A stretch of DNA of 64,000 nt from Elusimicrobiota bacterium (GTDB lineage Bacteria > Elusimicrobiota > Elusimicrobia > FEN-1173): contig JADJZR010000006.1 in NCBI GenBank assembly GCA_016715645.1, positions 1 through 64,000 of the forward strand, written 5' to 3'. Within the stretch, counting starts at the first letter, position 1, and the number at the start of each line of letters is the position of its first letter. Under the pieces are notes generated by a model. It made no database searches. It was not told the DNA's origin and saw only the letters and a list, made by a program, of their open reading frames with translations. Position numbers and translations under genes: made by a program. Of this stretch, positions 26,011-33,785 are shown piece by piece.

Positions 26011-26898
26011 TTGCCGGTGACGTCCCACCCGCTCCTGGTTGAATTTTTAGATCATTTGCGGGTGGAACGAAAACTGGCCCGCAACTCGGTTGCGGCCTAC
26101 GGGTCGGATTTGCGGCCCTATGTGGCGTTCCTTGCGAAACGGGGGGTTCCCGTGGCTGAATCCGGGCCGGGGGACCTGTCCGAATTTTTGTGGGAACGCC
26201 GATCGGCGCCGTTGAAACCGGCCAGCCTTTACCGGTTGGCCGAATCCCTCCGTCAGTTCCACCGGTTTCTTAAAACCGAAGGCCGGGCCCTGTCAGATCC
26301 CACGGTTTCGTTGGTGTCGCCCAAAACGGGCGATCGGCTTCCGAAGGTCCTTTCGGTGGACGAAGTGAACCGCCTGTTGGCCCACGCCCCGTCCCCGACA
26401 GTCAGAACCCTCCGATTCAAAGCCATGTTGGAACTGTTGTACGCGGCCGGGTTGCGGGTGAGTGAACTGGTCAATGTCCCCGCTGCGTCGGTGGACTTAA
26501 CCGTGGGGTATGTGCGCGTTTTCGGAAAAGGGGGCAAAGAACGTGTTGTGCCCATCAACCGCAGGGCCATCCACGCCATTCGGGTCTATTTGGAATTTGC
26601 GAAACGGGCCGGTCCGCTGGACGGCCCCCTGTTCGCTGGGCGGAAAGGAAAACCCCTGTCGCGGGTGGCGTTTTGGCAGGAACTGAAGAAATGGGCCCGC
26701 GCCGCCGGAGTGAACCGCCCCTTAAGCCCCCACGTGCTTCGTCACTCGTTTGCGACCCACTTGTTGCGGGGGGGGGCCGACCTGCGGGTAGTGCAGGAAA
26801 TGCTGGGCCACGCGGATATTTCCACCACGCAAATTTATACCCATCTTGACGGCGCGGCCATTAAAAAGGCCCACCGGCGGTTTCATCCCAGGGGGTGA
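26011..26898 (+). CDS. Tyrosine recombinase XerC/XerD
   Basis: 295 residues from a TTG (GTG at 26017 is an alternative). The N-terminal SAM-like core-binding domain begins HPLLVEFLDHLRVERKLARN. The catalytic domain has Arg in YAAGLRVSELVN, Lys in GKGGKERVVPI, HxxR in SPHVLRHSFATHLL, a late His in EMLGHADISTTQIYTH and the nucleophile Tyr276. It is the chromosomal dimer-resolution type rather than an integron or phage enzyme, judging by length and gene context next to recA. Whether it is XerC or XerD cannot be settled from this window, as only one copy is present. Confidence 0.9.
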   Translation: MPVTSHPLLVEFLDHLRVERKLARNSVAAYGSDLRPYVAFLAKRGVPVAESGPGDLSEFLWERRSAPLKPASLYRLAESLRQFHRFLKTEGRALSDPTVSLVSPKTGDRLPKVLSVDEVNRLLAHAPSPTVRTLRFKAMLELLYAAGLRVSELVNVPAASVDLTVGYVRVFGKGGKERVVPINRRAIHAIRVYLEFAKRAGPLDGPLFAGRKGKPLSRVAFWQELKKWARAAGVNRPLSPHVLRHSFATHLLRGGADLRVVQEMLGHADISTTQIYTHLDGAAIKKAHRRFHPRG

Positions 26899-26905
26899 TC
26901 GAGTC

Positions 26906-27073
26906 ATGACGTTAGCGAAAGATCTGTTGGAGGTGTTGGCGTGTCCCCAGTGCAAAGGGGTGTTGGATTACCGCGAGACTGAAAATAAATTGGTTTGCGG
27001 GTCGTGTCGGTTGGTGTATGAGGTGAAAAACGATATTCCGGTGATGATCCCCGCGGAGGCTAGCCCTTTTTAA
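26906..27073 (+). CDS. Trm112/YcaR-family zinc-ribbon protein
   Basis: 55 residues from ATG 26906: LLEVLACPQCKGVLDYRETE, then LVCGSCRLVYEVKNDIPVMI. The CPxCKG...CxxC pattern followed by Y.....IPV(M/L) is the UPF0434/Trm112 signature. Trm112-type proteins act as small partners of methyltransferases; the bacterial role is little known. The gene is convergent with the thiolase and its last 14 nt overlap that gene's 3' end. Confidence 0.85.
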   Translation: MTLAKDLLEVLACPQCKGVLDYRETENKLVCGSCRLVYEVKNDIPVMIPAEASPF

Positions 27074-28409
27074 GGATCATGGCTCCGCCCAGTCCTCCGG
27101 AGGCGCAGGCCGCGGCCAGTCCGAATCGGGCGTTGGGGTTTTCTTTCATCGAATAAATCAGGTTCAGTAAAAGGCGCACTCCCGTGGCCGCGAGGGGATG
27201 CCCCAACGACAGGGTTCCGCCGTTGGGGTTGATGATCCCCTGTTCGTTGGCGGATTCCCAGTTTTGGCGGTACTTTTCTTTGCCCACCCGGAAAATAGAC
27301 AGGCACGTGGCGGCGAAGGCCTCGTGCAGTTCGATGTGGTCCAGGTCGGTAAACCGCATGCCCGCGCGTTCCAAAGCCACCCCGGTGGCAAAGACCGGCG
27401 CTATTCCCATATAGGCCGGGCTTGTGCCCCAAAAGCCCCAGGAATGGACTTCCGCCATTATTTCCAATCCCAAGTCCCGGGCCCGTTCTTCGGAGGTCAC
27501 GATGACCGCCGCCGCCCCGTCCGATCGGGCGCAGGCGTTGAACAGAGTCACGGTGGCTTTCGTCCGGCCCTCTTCGAAATCTTTTCCAACGATATATTTT
27601 TGGTTTTCCCGATAAAAACTCTCGATGGAGGTCCCGTGCGAATCAAACAGGGCCGGGGCCTTTTCCAAGAGCTTAGGCTTTTCGACAATGGATTCACGCA
27701 AAAACGGGTATTCGTCGCGACCGCAGACCACTTCTCCTTTGGACGTGACGGGGATAATATGACTTTTATAAAATCCGCGCTGTTGGGCGGTTAACCCTTT
27801 TTTAAAACCAGCGAGGGCGTAGGCGTCTTGGGCTTGGCGGGAAATGGAATGGATTTGGGCGCAAATTTCCGCCGTCGCCGCCATGTTGATTTTGCACAGG
27901 GGGTCCGTGAGCCCTTCCTCGGTGGTGTCGGTAATGAAAATGTCGGGATCGTCCCACAAATCGTTCCAATTGGATTTCACCGTTTCCAGGGACCGTAACT
28001 TTTTGTGGTCGCGGGGACCTCGGATGGCGTAGGGAAAATTGGACATGGATTCGGTGCCGCCCGCCAGGTACAGATCCCCGTCTCCCATGATGATGTGGCG
28101 GTATGCGGCGGCGACTGTTTCTAAACTGGAAATGCAATTTTGTTGAATCGTGTAGGCTTGGACTTTTTCAGGCAGACCCGCTTTGAGGGCGGACACCCGG
28201 GCGATGTTGGGCGCGTGGGATCCTTGCCCGACCCATCCCACCAAAACACCGTCGACGGCTTGGGGATAGATGGAGGTGCGGTGCATCAATCCCCGAATGG
28301 CGATTTCCATTAAATCTTCCGGCAAAAAACGGGTCAGGGCTTTGCCCATATGACCGATGGGGGTCCGCACACCCCCGCAGATGACAACCTTTTTGGCTGT
28401 GGGTTTCAT
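27060..28409 (-). CDS. Thiolase (acetyl-CoA acyltransferase)
   Basis: 449-residue thiolase-superfamily enzyme. The N-terminal nucleophile is Cys92 in IQQNCISSLE. The His loop is NPNGGTLSLGHPLAATG and the second catalytic Cys is in AAACASGGLGGAMI. An insertion with ITDTTEEGLTDPLCKINMAA is characteristic of the larger trifunctional-beta/FadI-like thiolases rather than the 390-residue acetoacetyl-CoA type. It would cleave or condense acyl-CoA in fatty-acid metabolism. It is the only minus-strand gene in the core region, with its own promoter and GGGGAGAGG ribosome-binding site, and no beta-oxidation partners nearby. Confidence 0.88.
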   Translation of the reverse strand: MKPTAKKVVICGGVRTPIGHMGKALTRFLPEDLMEIAIRGLMHRTSIYPQAVDGVLVGWVGQGSHAPNIARVSALKAGLPEKVQAYTIQQNCISSLETVAAAYRHIIMGDGDLYLAGGTESMSNFPYAIRGPRDHKKLRSLETVKSNWNDLWDDPDIFITDTTEEGLTDPLCKINMAATAEICAQIHSISRQAQDAYALAGFKKGLTAQQRGFYKSHIIPVTSKGEVVCGRDEYPFLRESIVEKPKLLEKAPALFDSHGTSIESFYRENQKYIVGKDFEEGRTKATVTLFNACARSDGAAAVIVTSEERARDLGLEIMAEVHSWGFWGTSPAYMGIAPVFATGVALERAGMRFTDLDHIELHEAFAATCLSIFRVGKEKYRQNWESANEQGIINPNGGTLSLGHPLAATGVRLLLNLIYSMKENPNARFGLAAACASGGLGGAMILKKG

Positions 28410-28431
28410 GATTGTCCTCTCCCCTATTAAT

Positions 28432-28455
28432 AACCCCCAAGACGGGGTTTGTCAA
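28432..28455 (-). promoter_or_regulatory. Thiolase promoter
   Basis: On the minus strand TTGACA (28455-28450), a 17-nt spacer and TATTAA form a strong promoter, followed by GGGGAGAGG before the ATG at 28409. It faces away from the miaB promoter, and the two share this short divergent region. Confidence 0.7.
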
Positions 28456-28458
28456 CAC

Positions 28459-28487
28459 CTGTCGGGGGTATCCGGGATTTGTATAAT
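28459..28487 (+). promoter_or_regulatory. miaB promoter
   Basis: A perfect TATAAT (28482-28487) ends 6 nt before the miaB ATG at 28494. A weak CTGTCG -35 (28459-28464) lies 17 nt upstream. No Shine-Dalgarno sequence fits, so the transcript is predicted to be leaderless. Confidence 0.6.
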
Positions 28488-28493
28488 GCGTCC

Positions 28494-29948
28494 ATGCGGT
28501 TTTACGTGGAAACATTTGGGTGCCAAATGAACGTGGCTGACAGTTTGGAAATGGCTCGCCGGTTGCGCGCCCGAGGATACCGAGCCACCCCGGACATGGA
28601 TCGGGCCGACGTCGTATTGGTCAACACCTGCACGGTTCGCGATCACGCGGAACATAAGGCTCTTTCTTTTTTGGGACGGTTGGCGGATTGGAAAGAGCTT
28701 GTTCCCGGTCGGCGGATTGTGTTTGCCGGATGCGCCGCCGAACGGCTTAAAGATCAACTGCAACGGCGGTTTCCCCAGGTGGACGCGGTGGTGGGCGCCA
28801 AATCCATCTCTGACTTCGATCGATTATTGGATGAGCAGGGACTGTTCCCTGGGGTGGGGGGGGGTAGTTGCTCAGGTCCCCCTCCGCCCCTGGGGGGCCC
28901 TTCCCAGAAGGGGGGGAAAAAAATATTGGATGAGCGGGGTACTGTTCCTCTTTTTGATGGAAAAAAGGAATGGACCGATGCCTGGGGGTGGTCGGCGGGG
29001 TTGGGACCGTCCGGGTTGCCGGGGGAAGGCGCCACCGCTTATATCACCATCATGCGGGGGTGTAACTTCGGGTGTACATACTGCGTGGTGCCGTCGGTGC
29101 GCGGGCGGGAACTGTATCGTCCGGCCCTTTCGATTTTGGACGAAGCCGCCGAACGGGTGGCCAACGGCCAACGGGAAGTCCTTTTGCTGGGCCAAACCGT
29201 CAACTCCTACCGCCCCGTTGGATCAAACCCGGGCCGCGACGGAAAAGACATTCGCCATTTCAGCGATTTGCTTGAAGCCGTGTCGGCGTTGCCCGGAATT
29301 GAAAGAGTTCGCTACATGAGCCCCCATCCCCACTACATTGACGAATTGTTTGCCGAACGGCTGGGACGATTGCCCCAAGTCCCTCCCCATATTCATTTGC
29401 CGGTGCAGTCTGGGTCCGACGCGGTTCTCAGTCGAATGCGCCGCAATTACACGCGTGACGATTTTTGTCGAAAACTGGACCTGCTTCGCCGTCACGTGCC
29501 CGGGTTGGCGGTGACCACGGACTTTATCGTGGGGTTTCCGGGCGAAACGGACGACGATTTCGAGGCTTCCCTTCGATTAGGCCGGGAAGCGGATTTGGAC
29601 GGTGCCTACATTTTCAAATATTCACCCCGGCCGGGTACCGCATCGGCCCAGGGCCCCGACGATGTTTCCGACGCGCTGAAAGAAGAGCGTCTGGCCCGTT
29701 TAATGGCCGAAACGGATTCCCGGTCGCGGGCGAAAATGGCGGCGTGGGTCGGACAGACCCAAACCATTTTGGTGGAAGCGGTTCGGCCTGAGGGGGACGG
29801 GTTTGAATTGGAAGGGCGCACGGCCCATTGCCGCAAAATGTATGTTTCTTCACGGCGGTCGGCGGCGGTGGGGGCGACTCTCGAGGCGAGGGTGGATCGG
29901 GCGGACGGAAAAACTCTGTATGGAACAGCCCTTGACGACCGAGTTTAA
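28494..29948 (+). CDS. miaB: tRNA-2-methylthio-N6-dimethylallyladenosine synthase
   Basis: 484 residues from ATG 28494 (MRFYVETFGCQMNVADSLEM). Cluster-1 cysteines are in TFGCQMN, VNTCTVRDHAE and FAGCAAE. The radical-SAM motif is C190-C194-C197 in RGCNFGCTYCVVP. HLPVQSGSDAVLSRMRRNYT, TDFIVGFPGETDDDF and a TRAM end complete the family. The enzyme methylthiolates i6A37 of tRNAs. In E. coli the radical-SAM cysteines are at 157/161/164; here they are shifted by 33 because a 99-bp in-frame insertion encodes a Gly/Pro-rich loop at about residues 118-151. The last 29 nt overlap the transglycosylase gene. Confidence 0.94.
   Translation: MRFYVETFGCQMNVADSLEMARRLRARGYRATPDMDRADVVLVNTCTVRDHAEHKALSFLGRLADWKELVPGRRIVFAGCAAERLKDQLQRRFPQVDAVVGAKSISDFDRLLDEQGLFPGVGGGSCSGPPPPLGGPSQKGGKKILDERGTVPLFDGKKEWTDAWGWSAGLGPSGLPGEGATAYITIMRGCNFGCTYCVVPSVRGRELYRPALSILDEAAERVANGQREVLLLGQTVNSYRPVGSNPGRDGKDIRHFSDLLEAVSALPGIERVRYMSPHPHYIDELFAERLGRLPQVPPHIHLPVQSGSDAVLSRMRRNYTRDDFCRKLDLLRRHVPGLAVTTDFIVGFPGETDDDFEASLRLGREADLDGAYIFKYSPRPGTASAQGPDDVSDALKEERLARLMAETDSRSRAKMAAWVGQTQTILVEAVRPEGDGFELEGRTAHCRKMYVSSRRSAAVGATLEARVDRADGKTLYGTALDDRV
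28826..28948 (+). repeat. In-frame 99-bp insertion in miaB with flanking direct repeats
   Basis: A 24-25 nt sequence occurs twice, at 28826-28849 and 28924-28948, both starting TATTGGATGAGC and ending CTGTTCC. Between them lies GC-rich foldback DNA including TAGTTGCTCAGG and long G and C runs. The net insertion is 99 bp, so the frame is kept and the protein gains 33 residues. TAGTTGCTCAGG resembles the terminal repeat of the foldback element at 41.2 kb. Confidence 0.7.
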
Positions 29949-30516
29949 TCCTCGATCCCCTCGACGACGCCGGCTGTGGCAGTGGGGGGCCGCGGCCCTT
30001 GTGTTGATGGTGCCGCTTTTTTTTCCGTTGAACTATTTGTGGCGGGCGGCCCGTCCCTGGGTGTATAAAGATTTGGTCGACCGGCACGCGCGGGCTTTTA
30101 ATTTCGATCCGTTGTTCGTGATGGCGGTGGTGAGGGTGGAGTCGGGTTTTTCCCATTCGGCGTTGTCCCATCGGGGGGCCGTGGGGCTTATGCAATTGAT
30201 GCCCCAAACCGCCCGGGAAACCGCCCCGAAAATCGGGCTGAACGCGGACACGATGGTCTTGCGCGATCCGGACACGAACATTCGGGTGGGCGTTAAATAT
30301 TTAGACGTGTTGCGCCAAGAGTTCGGCGAGGACACGGTGGCTGTGTTGGCCGCGTACAACGCCGGGCCCGGGAAAGTCAGGGAATGGCGTCGGAGAACCG
30401 CGTTGTCCCTGGAAGACATTTCTTATCCGGAAACCCGTTCGTTTGTTCGGCGGGTGTTGACGACCGAGCGGTGGTTTCAGCGGTTAAAGAAGATAAAGGG
30501 GTTTTTTCATGTCTGA
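29920..30516 (+). CDS. Membrane-anchored lytic transglycosylase (SLT domain)
   Basis: 198 residues from ATG 29920, inside the miaB 3' end. One N-terminal transmembrane helix (LWQWGAAALVLMVPLFFPL), then a Slt70-type domain. The catalytic Glu is in VVRVESGFSHSALS; HRGAVGLMQLMPQTARETAP and LAAYNAGPGKVREW are the other SLT motifs. It should cleave peptidoglycan glycan strands on the periplasmic side of the inner membrane. Length and the single domain match small SLT enzymes encoded beside housekeeping genes. It overlaps mutS by 8 nt. Confidence 0.88.
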   Translation: MEQPLTTEFNPRSPRRRRLWQWGAAALVLMVPLFFPLNYLWRAARPWVYKDLVDRHARAFNFDPLFVMAVVRVESGFSHSALSHRGAVGLMQLMPQTARETAPKIGLNADTMVLRDPDTNIRVGVKYLDVLRQEFGEDTVAVLAAYNAGPGKVREWRRRTALSLEDISYPETRSFVRRVLTTERWFQRLKKIKGFFHV

Positions 30517-33121
30517 TACGAGCGATTCTTCGGCCAACGTGACGCCCATCATGCGGCAATATCGGGCGTTAAAGGCCAAAAACCCTGACGCGTTGTTGTT
30601 TTTCAGGTTGGGCGATTTTTACGAGCTGTTTGAAGACGATGCCCGCAAGGCCGCGCCAATTTTGGAATTGGTTTTGACTCAAAGGCAGGGAGTGCCCATG
30701 TGCGGGTTTCCCCATCACGGTTTTTCAGGATATTTGGGCAAATTGTTGAAGCACGGGTTGCGCGTGGCCGTGGCCGAACAGCTGGAAGACCCGTCCTCGG
30801 CCAAGGGCATGGTGAACCGTGACGTGGTCCGTGTGGTGACGCCTGGCACGGTGTTGGAAGAAGAATTGTTATCGGCCAAAGACAACAATTATTTGGCCGC
30901 CGCGTGGGTGGACCGTGGCGCGGCCGGGTTGGCCTGGGCCGATATGTCCACGGGCGAACTGCGGTACGCGCGGTTTGAAGGCGACGAGGCGGGGCTTCGC
31001 CGGTTGTCGGACGAACTGGGCCGCATCAGCCCGCGGGAAACTCTTTGGCCGGAAGGAACGGTGGCTCCGGTGGGTCGGTCGGTGACGCGGGTGCCTCTTC
31101 GGGTTTATCTTGACGACGGGATTGAACGCCGGGCCGCCTCCTTGTTTGGCACGACCGGGCTGGAAGGGTTTGGTTTAACCCCCGCTCACCCCGCCCGACC
31201 GGCCTTGTGCGCCCTTTTAAGTTACGTGGAAAAAAACCAGCCCGCCGCGGTCGGAGCCCTGCGCGCGCCGCAGTCGTGCAACGTGGACGAATTTATGTCT
31301 TTGGACGAAGGGGCGATTCGACGGTTGGATTTGTTGCCGGAACCCGGGGCGCGGATGGGGGGACCTTTGAACTCGTTGTGGGCTTTAATCGATCAAACCG
31401 CCACCGCCATGGGCGGCCGACGTTTAAAGGCGTGGTTGCTTCGCCCGTTGATGGACAAGGCCGCGATCGTTGCGCGGCAAGACCGGGTGGAGTATTTTTT
31501 ATCGGCGCGACGGGAACGCAAGGACCTTCAAACGCTGTTTCGAGAAACCGCCGATTTGGAGCGGATTCTGTCTCGGTTAACGGCAGGGACCGTGACGGGA
31601 CGGGACTTGATCGCACTGCGCCGCACGTTGCGGCTCGCGCCGGAAGCGGGAAAAATTATCGAGGGGGCTCAGACCTGGGGGGGAGATCATCCCTTGGGCC
31701 CGTTGCAATCGGCGTTTCGCGTGCCGGTTGCGTTGCGGGACCTGTTGGAACGGTCTTTGGCCGACAACCCGCCCCAGCGCTTGGCCGAGGGGGGCGTGAT
31801 CCGGGACGGTTTTTCCGCCGAACTGGACGAACTGCGCACGTTCGCGACCCAAGGGCGGGGATGGATTTCCGGGTTGGAAACCGAAGAACGCAAACGAACG
31901 GGCATCACGTCGTTAAAGATCGGATTTACATCGGTGTTTGGGTATTATTTGGAGGTGTCCAAAGCCAACCTGGCCAAAGTGCCTCAAGAATGGATCCGAA
32001 AACAGACCCTGGTGAACGCGGAACGGTTTGTGACGCCGGAATTAAAAGCCCAAGAAGAAAAAATTCTGGGGGCTGATGAAAAAGCTCGGGGGCTAGAACG
32101 GGACCTGTTGGCTCAGGTCCGCGAAAAAGTTCTCAGCCATCGGGACTATTTGTTTTCGTTGGCTCAGGCGTTGGGCGAAACCGACGCTTTGGCTTCCTTG
32201 GCGGACACCGCTGAGCGGGGCCGCTGGGTGCGGCCGGTCCTTACGGACGATGACGAGGTGTTCATTGAACAGGGTCGTCATCCCGTGGTGGAACGGGTGT
32301 TGGAAACCCGGTCCGACGGGTCGTATGTGCCCAACGACGTGACCATCGGCGCCGCGGAACCCCGCCTGTTGTTGGTGACGGGCCCGAACATGGGCGGGAA
32401 ATCCACGTATCTGCGCCAGGTGGCGTTGTTGTCAATTTTGGCGCAAATGGGTTCTTTTTTGCCGGCGGCCAAGGCCCGGTTGGGGTTGGTGGATCGGATT
32501 TTTACGCGCATTGGCGCGGGGGACGATTTGGCGGGGGGCGCGTCCACGTTTATGGTGGAAATGCGCGAGGTCGCCGACATTTTGCGTAACGCGACGCCGC
32601 GAAGCCTGGTGATCCTTGATGAAGTGGGGCGGGGAACATCCACCTACGACGGGTTGGCGGTGGCCTGGGCCACGGTGGAACGGTTGGCGGGGTTGCCTGA
32701 ATCGGTCGGACCAAAAGTTTTGTTCGCCACCCACTATTTCGAGTTGACCGAGTTGGCGGAAAAGATGCCTCGGGTAAAAAATCACCACGCGGCCGTGCGT
32801 GAATGGGTTCGGCCGGACGGTCGGGCGGAATTGGTGTTTTTGCACCAAATCCTGCCGGGTCCGGCGGACCGATCCTACGGCGTTCACGTGGCCCAAATGG
32901 CTGGGATTCCGCCGGACGTGGTGGCCCGCGCCCGGGAGCTGTTGAAAGATTTTGAGTCGGGTCGAAAGGGGTCTGCGACGTCGGCGCCGAAAGCCGCTCA
33001 ACGGGACCTATTCGAGATTCATCCGGCGTTGGTGGCCTTGCGGGCGATTCAGCCGGACCGGTTGACGCCGATGGCCGCGTTGCAGGCCCTGGATGACCTC
33101 AAAGAAAAGAGCCTACCCTAA
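30509..33121 (+). CDS. mutS: DNA mismatch repair protein MutS
   Basis: 870 residues. The N-terminal mismatch-recognition domain holds the Phe-x-Glu motif in FFRLGDFYELFEDDA. Connector, lever and clamp regions follow, then an ABC-type ATPase with Walker A GPNMGGKST starting at residue 625, and VILDEVGRGTSTYDGLA plus FATHYFELTELAE. It is a full-length MutS1. It belongs with the mutL gene 0.7 kb downstream; only the short PilZ gene separates them. Its start overlaps the transglycosylase end by 8 nt, so it probably relies on upstream transcription. Confidence 0.97.
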   Translation: MSDTSDSSANVTPIMRQYRALKAKNPDALLFFRLGDFYELFEDDARKAAPILELVLTQRQGVPMCGFPHHGFSGYLGKLLKHGLRVAVAEQLEDPSSAKGMVNRDVVRVVTPGTVLEEELLSAKDNNYLAAAWVDRGAAGLAWADMSTGELRYARFEGDEAGLRRLSDELGRISPRETLWPEGTVAPVGRSVTRVPLRVYLDDGIERRAASLFGTTGLEGFGLTPAHPARPALCALLSYVEKNQPAAVGALRAPQSCNVDEFMSLDEGAIRRLDLLPEPGARMGGPLNSLWALIDQTATAMGGRRLKAWLLRPLMDKAAIVARQDRVEYFLSARRERKDLQTLFRETADLERILSRLTAGTVTGRDLIALRRTLRLAPEAGKIIEGAQTWGGDHPLGPLQSAFRVPVALRDLLERSLADNPPQRLAEGGVIRDGFSAELDELRTFATQGRGWISGLETEERKRTGITSLKIGFTSVFGYYLEVSKANLAKVPQEWIRKQTLVNAERFVTPELKAQEEKILGADEKARGLERDLLAQVREKVLSHRDYLFSLAQALGETDALASLADTAERGRWVRPVLTDDDEVFIEQGRHPVVERVLETRSDGSYVPNDVTIGAAEPRLLLVTGPNMGGKSTYLRQVALLSILAQMGSFLPAAKARLGLVDRIFTRIGAGDDLAGGASTFMVEMREVADILRNATPRSLVILDEVGRGTSTYDGLAVAWATVERLAGLPESVGPKVLFATHYFELTELAEKMPRVKNHHAAVREWVRPDGRAELVFLHQILPGPADRSYGVHVAQMAGIPPDVVARARELLKDFESGRKGSATSAPKAAQRDLFEIHPALVALRAIQPDRLTPMAALQALDDLKEKSLP

Positions 33122-33138
33122 ACCCCAAGGAGGGAAGG

Positions 33139-33167
33139 TTGCCTAACGGGGCGGGTCTTGGTATGAT
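33139..33167 (+). promoter_or_regulatory. Promoter of the PilZ gene
   Basis: TTGCCT (33139-33144), 17-nt spacer, TATGAT (33162-33167). Unlike the leaderless set, the start codon lies 36 nt downstream and is preceded by GGGAGGG. Confidence 0.65.
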
Positions 33168-33203
33168 GTACGGGGCGGCGATTCGAACGACCTGGGAGGG
33201 TCT

Positions 33204-33644
33204 ATGTTGAAAACTGAAAAACGCAATCACAAGCGATTTCCTGTTTTAAAAGATATGGCGGAACCCGTTGACTTGACGGTGATGGGGCCTTCGGCTCGGG
33301 AAGTGCCGGCGGTGTTGACCAACCTGTCCGCCGGGGGAATGGCTTTGGTCGTGTTCGCCCACGTTTCGGGGGAATCCAAACTGAAACTGGTTTTGGACAT
33401 TCATGGTTTGGAGGGGCTTGAACTGCATGGGCGCGTTGCCTGGACCACGCCCAAAGGCGATACCACCGCTGTGGGGGTTGCCTTCGAACATCTCAAAAAA
33501 GAGACTGTTGACCGCATCAACCAGATGGCGGAAGATTTTCAGGATTGCGAACTGAAACTGTCGTTTGGGGTCAAAGACGTGTGTTTTCTCAAGTGCCATT
33601 ACTTTTCGTTGTGCGGGAAGCCGGTGAAGTTAAAATTGAACTAA
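33204..33644 (+). CDS. PilZ-domain protein (cyclic di-GMP receptor candidate)
   Basis: 146 residues. The N-terminal EKRNHKRFPV supplies the basic RxxxR-like loop, and LTNLSAGGMALVV supplies the (D/N)xSxxG motif that contacts cyclic di-GMP; VAWTTPKGDTTAVGVAFEHL is the usual second half of the barrel. A C-terminal extension has paired Cys residues (DVCFLKCHYFSLCGK). Such proteins translate cyclic di-GMP levels into effects on motility or envelope. It has its own promoter and is followed by a G/C-rich terminator-like stretch. Confidence 0.8.
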   Translation: MLKTEKRNHKRFPVLKDMAEPVDLTVMGPSAREVPAVLTNLSAGGMALVVFAHVSGESKLKLVLDIHGLEGLELHGRVAWTTPKGDTTAVGVAFEHLKKETVDRINQMAEDFQDCELKLSFGVKDVCFLKCHYFSLCGKPVKLKLN

Positions 33645-33653
33645 GATCCTGCC

Positions 33654-33692
33654 CGGCCCCCCCAGGGGGGGGGGGGGGAGGGGGGGGGGGGA
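33654..33692 (+). terminator. C-run/G-run foldback after the PilZ gene
   Basis: A run of C (33657-33663) is followed by two long G-runs (about 33665-33691). It can fold on itself and may act as a terminator, but the G-runs resemble the low-quality poly-G block at 24.2 kb, so part of it may be a sequencing artefact. Confidence 0.35.
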
Positions 33693-33785
33693 GCCCGACA
33701 AGGGGTTGAACCGATTTTAAAGGCGGCCCCATGAACGGGGCTAAGAGCGCTTGAATGGACTGGAATTGTCTTTGAAGGAGATCGA

